Source: Zoroaster sp. YZ-2022 (Eukaryota > Echinodermata > Asteroidea > Forcipulatida > Zoroasteridae). From it: 64,000 nucleotides of DNA. Each line of letters begins with the position of its first letter. Position 1 is the stretch's first letter. The position numbers and the translations under genes were made by a program. The notes below the pieces were generated by a model. That model was not told the origin of the DNA and searched no databases. It saw only the letters and a program-made list of their open reading frames with translations. The stretch lies in contig CM055821.1 of the NCBI GenBank assembly GCA_029582265.1, forward strand, positions 46,009,694 through 46,073,693. Reading direction: 5' to 3'. Below are positions 31,759-41,100 of this stretch, piece after piece.

Positions 31759-34700
31759 GTAAGTTGTGTTCCTTCCTCCACGGTTTTTCCTATTCTTACT
31801 GCATGTTTACTCCTTGACCGGTTACGCTATTAATGGAAATGTTTTTAAAACTAAAAGTAAAACGTTGTTTAATGCATTCTTTCACCAGGGTAGTCACTGT
31901 ACACAAATGATATAGACAGAGACTCAGAGCTGAAACAGACAACATATAGCAGTCATCAAATAAATTTGGATCCAATAAGTTTTAGATTGACAGGAAAGTG
32001 AGAATAGAATTAAATAATAAACCCTTTCACGGTAATATGCGCCATGTTTTTGACAGGGCAAATTTTTTAAAATTTCCAACACTCGTTGTCATCTGCGACC
32101 CAGTGCCCGAACGTCACGTGAACTCCAGACGCATGCATGAAGTATGAACGCCGGGTCGCAGACGGCAACGAGTGTTCGAAACAAACAATCCTTAGGGTAA
32201 AGGGACAACATTTGGATGAATCAGTTTAGTACCTACAGTCAATTTCTTACAAAAGTTATGTCCACATTATGTCTGTCCACAAACCTTACTCAGAAAGTTG
32301 TCTTATTTTTGGTAAGCACAATTCTGAAAGGACCTGGAATATATACAGTCAAACAATTGTGAGTACTTAAATTTAGTGTTAATGTGGGAAAGAATGTCGT
32401 ATCCAACCGCCACTTTTTAAGGTTTTTTTTGGAATTTTTTTGCAACCACTAACCAGTTAAAAGATGATTCTATCGATTTTTGGGGGTACAGAAAGCAAAA
32501 ACTATCTTTAAAATCCACTTTTATGATGGTTTTTGGACTTTATTTCCCTTCTAAAAAAAATCCTCCCCTTCGGAAAATAGAAGGATCCTATTATAGTTGC
32601 CACTGCGCATGTACAATGACCATGTCGGTCACTTATGGGGGAGTTGACAAGATCAGACTGACATAACTTAGGAAGTCATCGTATACCCAAATATGCCTGA
32701 TTTTTCATGAAATAAATATCCTGGAATAAATTGAAGTATATGTCCATCATCATGCATATGTTCTTCACCTTACTAGGTAGGAAAGATTACATTATTGGTT
32801 ATATTTAAAGAGAAAAAGCGGCGGTCGGATACGACATTCTACCCTTAATGTGCCATGTTCCCCTAAAATGTCACACTTTTGTACCCATAAGTGTGGACAG
32901 ATCCAAATACTTGTTGATTATACACAGGATTTATTTCGTTAAATTACACTCCATCTTGGACTTATGACGTGCTATATGATTTTGTTTACTCATTAATAGT
33001 ATGTCTTGTGCAGATTCTAAAATAAAAAAACACGAATATATTTACAGACGGTGGTCAAAATGACGGTCAAATCCAGTCAAAAATACTTCTGTGTTCAACA
33101 GTCTAAAACAGACAATTGACTGATTTTGACCACTATATCTAGCTGTAGTAGGAGGTTTCAAGGGGTCCTACTAATTGCCGACCCCTGCCGACATCTACCG
33201 ACAACTCTTAAAAACCTACCGACATCTCATTGGGTCCTACTAATTGCCGACCCCTGCCGACTTATTGTTCTCCTTGGTTACCATCACCCTCGTGTATAAT
33301 GGTACAGTCCATGTCGTATCTGGAGCGCATTAAGAGTTGTCGGTAGATGTCGGCAGGGGTCGGCAATTAGTAGGACCGGGTTTCAAGCATTGCATGTGAA
33401 TAATGTTAATTGTTTGCACATTGCAATGTCAGATTATACTAGGCTTGGGCGATATCGATTTTTTTTCATCCACGATATATCGCCAAACATATATCGCGAT
33501 TGTCGATAGTATCACAATTATTTGTTTTTCATTCACACATGATTGCTTTAGAGCCGATAACCACAGGTATACGTACCTTTCTCCAAGCGTCACAATAAAT
33601 TCCAAATTCATTTGCATAGTGTGTATATACTTCTGAAGTAGTTCGCTTTTGTTTCTCACTTCCGAAAGCTGAAAAGACTGTCCTAATTTAATTTCCATGG
33701 ATTTTCTGACGTGACTCACAATGGCGTTTTTTTTAAATTGCGATATATATTTTTAATCGCATTTTCCCGATATCTCGATAACTGAAAAGGTTCTCGATAA
33801 CGTAAAAAAAACAGGTATCGTGATATTCGATATTATCGTGTTATCGCCCAAGCTTGGATTATACATCTGTTTTCCTTTGTTCCTGTTTAGTTCTTACAGC
33901 AACACAAGATGCTTGGTTCATTGAAGCAGATCACAAAGGTTTGCAACAAGGAGCAGTTTGTCAAGGCCTACAAGGAACTGTTTGCCCAAAAGGTAACTAA
34001 CCCAGGTTGGATTAGAAACAAAACAGTGGCCAGTCAGACTTAAATTTTACCAGCCCGTTATTTAAGTATCTCACAATTTGATCAGAAATTTGCAAATATT
34101 TGGCCGTAAAAACCTGTTATAATAAAACTTGTATCTTTATTGTCCCTGATGACAGTAATGTCCATTGAATTTGAGTCTAAGTCGGAGGATTAAGCAAGGA
34201 CAATACCACTACACTAACAGGAACATAAATATTTAAAAGGGTCGTACAACATTAGTGATGTTGTCAAACTTCTTATATGAGAATTCTTACTTTCTTTGAA
34301 TCAAGATATACATTAACCCTAACTCCCTAGGCCCATTTGCTTACACATAACCTGAACCCTCCAAAATCCTTCAGTAGTAAAGCAAACACATGACATGTCT
34401 GCACACATGTGTTTCTAATCTGTGATACATGTACATGTACGTGGCCAGGGACCCTCCCTGCATGCATGGAGCAATAATCAGTGTCCACTGACCCAAGCAC
34501 TAACCTTGCAATCACTACAACAAACATGGATGTACATGTACCATGGAAAGGCAAGTATGCCTAATAACCTCAATCCTCCAAAATCCTTCATTTTAGCAAA
34601 GAGGATTTTGGAGGATTTAGAAAGGTTAGGGTTAATAACCTCCTAGCTATTTTGACTAAGAACCTTCCTGAATCCGTCAAAATCCAACACCATGCAACTA

Positions 34701-37210
34701 CCACCCAACTGTTTGACTTGGATGGAAGTGGGACACCCGGCCCCATGCAAAGTATCCTTGTCAGTGCTATACAGTACTGAGTCCATCAAAATCCAACACC
34801 ATGCAGTAACACTACCACCTAACTGTTGGGACCTAGCTGGAATTGGGACACTCGGCCCCATGTAAAGTATCCCTGTCTGGGCTATATAGTACTGAGTCCA
34901 TCAAAATCAAACACCATGCAGTAACACTACCACCCAACTGTTGGGACTTAGCTGGAATTGGGACACTCGGCCCCATGTAAAGTATCCCTGTCTGGGCTAT
35001 ACAGTACTGAGTCCATCAAAATACAACACCATGCAGTAACACTACCACCCAACTGTTGGACTTAGCTGGAATTGGGACACCTGGCCCCATGCAAAGTATC
35101 CCTGTCTGGGCTATACAGTACTGAGTCCATCAAAATACAACACCATGCAGTAACACTACCACCCAACTGTTGGACTTAGCTGGAATTGGGACACCCGGCC
35201 CCATGCAAAGTATCCCTGTCTGGGCTATATAGTACTGAGTCCATCAAAATCAAACACCATGCAGTAACACTACCACCCAACTGTTGGGACTTAGCTGGAA
35301 TTGGGACACTCGGCCCCATGTAAAGTATCCCTGTCTGGGCTATATAGTACCGAGTCCATCAAAATCCAACAAACCCAGCTGAATGGTTTGGGGTGGTTAA
35401 AGGGACAATATCGGCATGATCAATAGGGCATGGAATCGGAGTACTACATTTAAATTAACTCGGTGACTGAAAATAGTACCCACATGATAAGGCCATATCA
35501 CCGTTGTTGCTGTACAAATGAGCCAGTAATCTTCAGTCACTGTGTTCATTTTAAACTAGGACACCGATTCCATGCCCGGTTGAATGTCTGCTGGGATCCT
35601 GACGATGCTGTCCCTTTAATCAACCAACCTGTGAAAGTTTCAGCTCAATACAGAGTCCAAGTAAAAATTTAAACAAGCATTCAAAATGTTTACAAGGAAA
35701 TACTAACACCTTTTTGCACATGTGCATATCCGTGTCTCTTTGAAATTAGACTGGTACCTTGTCTTTATCCTATATAAAGGATATAGACAAGCTCCAGGTG
35801 TTCCATTCAAGGGTTTCATCATTGGATATGTTGTGCTGAAGATCTTATGTCACGCTTCAAGGCTCGCACCCGCTGTACTAGCTACCAACCAGGGTCAAAG
35901 TTGAACATCGGTGGAAAATATGGCGGCCACACGGCCAAGATCTGGCGTAATTCACGTGCCTCTAGCTCAAAGCTACTTTGAAATGAGAGGGTGTCTATTT
36001 AGCAAACTGGGCGTCTAAAAGACACCCAAAAGTATTGCTGGATAATACTATGCCTCTTTATGAGACTCTTGAACAGTAAATTTCTTCATCTTTCTTTGCA
36101 GGCTTTCAAAAAAGATGGAGATGAGGAATTGTTGGAAGATGTCACCAAGAAGACGGCAGCTGTCAAAATCAAACCAGTAGCCCATGAAGAAAAGGTATTT
36201 ACATAAAGCAGTGTTTGCGTTGGACTTTTTAGTGTGGTAACTTACCATGAGACGATGTTAACTTTCCAATGTTGTAAGTTACCACTGTTTGCAAGCTAGT
36301 GGATTAACCCTAACCATACTCAATGCAACAGGATGCAACAATATTAAAAAGCTGTTGCATCCACCAGCTAGAACCATGGTTCTAGCTGATGGATCTTGTT
36401 GCATTGAGCAGCCTGCACGCTTTCCTGCTGTTGCAGTTTGTTGCATTCAGTAGGGTGGGAAATGACTGTAGGGGCTTAGGGTTAAGTAATGCTGCTGTAA
36501 CATGACAAACCAAATCTTGAGAGGGCTCCCCTTACCTTACCCTTATGTCCCACTTCAAGGCTCGTGAATTGGTAGCTAGCGTACGAGCCTCAAAGCATAA
36601 CATCAGATCTAGCACAATGTATCTAATGAAATCCCTTCAATGGTACACCTGGAACCTGTCAGTAAGGATAAAAACATGGGACCAGTCTACCCTTACCTGA
36701 CCTTTGGATAGCACAGCAGAAGGGGCATATGAAATTCAAGTTCAATTTTAAGTTCAGCTGACAAATAATAAAAAAATGGCCAGTTACCAATAGTCTGTAT
36801 TCCCTTTGGTTATAACTTCTTATTCTTCAAATTAATGAAGGTCGCTGAAACACCCAAGTACACCAAGAAAATTCTGAAGGCAGGAGACAAGACAACCTTT
36901 CCTAAGAAGGGAGATTATGTCTCAGTGTGGTACACAGGCAAGCTGACTGACAATACTGTGTTTGATACCAATATTCAAAGTGGTGAGTATGATGCTGGTT
37001 TGTGGTTTTACTAAACTTTGCACTATGACCTTGGGCTGTTGTGCAGGGCCCTATTTCAAGATTTTCTTTACTTACGTCTACTACATTCTGCTTATCAGGC
37101 TTAGCGCAGAAGTTTTGCAAATCCTTAGTTATGCAAATAAGCTGATATAATTGTCAATATATTTTTTAATACAGATTGTCTCCAGTTGAAAAGCCATATA
37201 GTTCTTGATA

Positions 37211-37249
<39 letters not shown>

Positions 37250-38138
37250 TTGCACTGCAAACTGTCCGAGGACATATAAGAAAGAGAACATTGGATCCTT
37301 GGATAGCGGTTCTTTGTTCTTTGTTGTCCTTGGAAGACGTCATGTACAAAACCAATGAAGATTACTTTAAAAAGTCCAAACAAGAGAGGAACAATAGAGG
37401 TCCTCAGATGTCTTGAAATGTACTTAATTTCGCTACCTTGTGGAGTCCTATAACAAAAGGGAAAGGCAAGAACAATTGGTCTCCACATGGTAATTCTAAA
37501 GGCCTCCGGTCTCCACAAGGAAATTTGTGTACAAACCCTATGAGAAATTGTTAAGTACAAGGACAAAGGAAAGAACAATAGATGTCTCCACAAGGATGCA
37601 TATTTGATAAGGTGTGCATGACTGTGTGGGTAGGCACTGGCAAGGTTGTGGGGACAGATAACAAAAGGGACGGCAAGACCGCCGTATCTGTGGGGACATT
37701 TTCATGTCCCCATAACATTTTCGGTCATTTTTTGTCCCCACAACTGTGTCTCACAGCATGTAAATGTCCCCACAACTACGGTGCGTGACTGTGTGTGTGT
37801 GTGTGTGTGTGTGTACTTACACACCATTCGTTGTGGGGTACCAAACACAATGGAACAATGGTACCCCACAAGGAATCTATAGAACTTCTGGTACCCCACA
37901 GGAGAATTTTATAGAAAAAGGGATAATAGAACGAACAAAGGAATACCCCACAAGTCGGCATATGTGAGGGTGTGTGTGTGTGTGTGAACGTACACACCAT
38001 TCGTTGTGGGGTCCAAAACACAATGGAACAATGGTACCCCACAAGGTAACTATAGAAAATCTTGTACCCCACAGGAGAATTCTATAGAAAAGGGATAATA
38101 GAACGAACAAAGGAATACCCCACAAATCAATGTGTGTG

Positions 38139-38174
<36 letters not shown>

Positions 38175-41100
38175 CTTTGATCTGAAGCTATGTCCATTAA
38201 CCCTAACCACCCCAAACCCATCAAACTCCAACAGCATTTTGATGGACTTAGTACTATATAGCTCATGCATGGAGTTTTGGTGGATTCAGGAAAGTTCCTA
38301 GCTAAAACCATTAGGGGGTTAGGGTTAACCAGTTCGCACCGGGAATAAAAAAGTTTTTCCGAACCCCGTGGCGGGTTTATTTTTACCGCACAAACACGAC
38401 CAATGGTGCTTACCAGAGCGTGACCGGGGAGACCGCGTCTTCCACCGTATGCTTATGGCTCGTTGCCACGTCGACCGGGAATCTATACAAATATTCCCGA
38501 GAATCCTGTGGCGTGTTTAGATGCTCTCCGATCCGCTGTCCAAAAAAAAATTGCGTGTATACACGGCCTCTGACGCGAACTGGTTAAGTAATGAAGCTTT
38601 TGATTTTTTTTTCAAAAAAAGGGCCTAAATTTAACCGAATTTAATTGTTAATTTATTGATTTTTGCCCAAGGTAAGAAGAAGACAGCCATACCCCTGAAG
38701 TTCAAGGTTGGAACTGGTCAGGTTATCCGAGGGGTAAGCAATGTATCATATCTGACTAGTATTAATTCATTTATTGAAATTAAATCAATAGTAGTAGGGC
38801 TGGGACGGTTAATCGAATTTTGCCTGAATTTCCATTGCAATCGATGATTGTAATTGCTAACCGGCTAACCAATAGTTTAAAAAAAGTTGATAGTTGCTTT
38901 TTGATTGAAAATGTGTACACATTTGCCATCTATCTAGTTTGTATGGCTGTTGGGTGCCAGTTTTAGTTAACCAGTTAATGAACTAACCAGTAACTCCCAG
39001 CACTATGGTAACATACTTCAAAATGTGTTTATTTTTGAAGCAATATTAAGGTTTTGATGGTAACTAATGAAATAAGTTAACGTCCACTTCAGAAATATGT
39101 CTATTTCAATTGCGGCTATGTGATTTTGTTACCATGGCAATATTTCTTCATAGAAAAGCCAGTCATTGTTACTATCGTTGGCAGTGAAACAGCTTCATTG
39201 TGATTGAAAGTAGTGGTGAGAAAACAAATTGTTTCTTTTTTGAGATGATCAGAAGTTTACTGTGAAAGTTCTAAGTTGTTTCTGGGGCAGTGTTTATTTG
39301 AAATTTTGAACGTTCACCTTATTTTCAGAAATGGAAATATCACTGAGCTTGAAATTCACTATCCAGTTATAGACTATTTCATGTACGATTTATTCCGCTG
39401 GCACGGATAACATCTGACAACATAGTCATTTACAGCACAATATTGTAACAGACAATTGAAGTCAATGAACAGAATTACAGACTACACATGCTAAAGTAAA
39501 CAAATCGATTGCAATGGAAATCCTCCACTTTTTTAGCTGTAGTCGGTCATACAGGTTGGATTCAATCAAATTAGCTCAAAATTCTAGTATTTATCATGTG
39601 ACAACAACGGCAAAAACAAGAAATCGTGCAGACAAAATTTCAGAGGTAGACCACACGATCAGTATGCAAATTAGGCTTGTGAAGATTACCCAGTGCTGTG
39701 TTAATTGGTTTATAACAGAGCCGGCTGATAATAAAACAAAGGTTAACCCTAACCGCCCCAAATCTTGCAAAATCCTCCAAGGGGCACTTTTTGGGAAAAT
39801 TTTTAGCACGGTTGGAAACTGGTACTTTCACCTCTTCAAATGGGGCAAAATTACAACCTGGCAAGAAGTACAGGCCATAAGTGCTGAATATGAAAGATCA
39901 ATGAAAATGTATGGTGCATTTTGAAGATAAGGGCATGTTTCCAAAAGTGCACTGATGGATTTTGGAGGATTGAGGAAGGTTCCTAGCCAGAATACCTACA
40001 ATCCCGGCCAAATCTCGCTGGGCCCCCCGGCCCCCTGACAATGTTGGCTCTTATTGGGCGGTCTGTGCTCCGGCTGGAGATAACAACATTGGTGGGGGGA
40101 GCGGGGGAGCAGGGGAGCGGAGAGCAGAGAGCGGGGACAGCGTAGGTATGTTTATTGTCGCGTGTCCCAACTATTTTGGCGGGATTGTCTGATTTTCTCT
40201 TAGTTTATCTCTGAGCCGTGACCAGGCGGGCAAACCGCAGTCTTTGTCTTTGTCTCAAGGACAATACATTAAGGGACAAGTCAAGTGATGGTGTTGGTGA
40301 TCATCTCGTGATGATGATGATGCCAATGATGTGAGTGACGCTGGGCGTCATCCTCATCCTCATCCTCATCATCTTACGTCACTCTCCTCCTCAAAATCAT
40401 CATCCAATAATCAAAAAATAATTATCAAAAAATAAAATAAACAATAAATAAATAAAAAGTAATATTATTGTAGGGTGTTGGGACAAAAATACATAAACAT
40501 TCTACTTGGTTGGGATTCGAACATACGATCTCCGCATTTCAGATCAGATGTCTTAACCACTAGACCACCGTGGCAACCTGCAAGCGTTCCCAGTTCGATA
40601 CCATGGGCGATGCATGGCTGCAATGCGGCTTCGCGGCGCAAAACACAGATGATCAGAACTTTATTGTAGGGTGCACGTACCGGTTCACCATGCCATTTTC
40701 GGTCCATAAGTTCCCAAAAAGAGTTTGTGTTCAACGCGAAAAGCACATTAAGATACACAAACAACATACAAGCCTCTTCAATTTGGTTTCATCCCTCATT
40801 CCGTTATTTTGTGAAAAATCCAGCGGTGATCCATCGAAACCAATAAGAAAAGGAAGGAGTGACTCTCCTTCTTTATTGTTCAGTGGTGAACCGTGGTTAC
40901 ATTATCCATCGACATATGAATGGGACCCGAACTGGTGTATACCACGGTGGTATAGTGGATAAGACACCTGTTGTAAGCAGGGGATCGTGGGTTGAATCCC
41001 ACCCGATTAGAAACGTTTGTATCTTTTGTATAAAGTATAATTTATCACCGTTAGGGTAAAATCTACAATAATATTTTATCATTATTATAATTTTTTCCCC

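Noticed and set aside
37125..38311. His/Thr-repeat ORFs on the minus strand
   Set aside because: They arise from (CA)n runs and the 'ccccacaa' repeat inside FKBP3 intron 4.
39514..39924. 136-codon ORF in FKBP3 intron 5
   Set aside because: Its second half overlaps the TTAA/CCCTAACC MITE and the first half has no recognisable similarity.
40942..41012. Functional tRNA gene
   Set aside because: A- and B-boxes are present but the acceptor stem does not pair, and the copy is part of a duplicated repeat.
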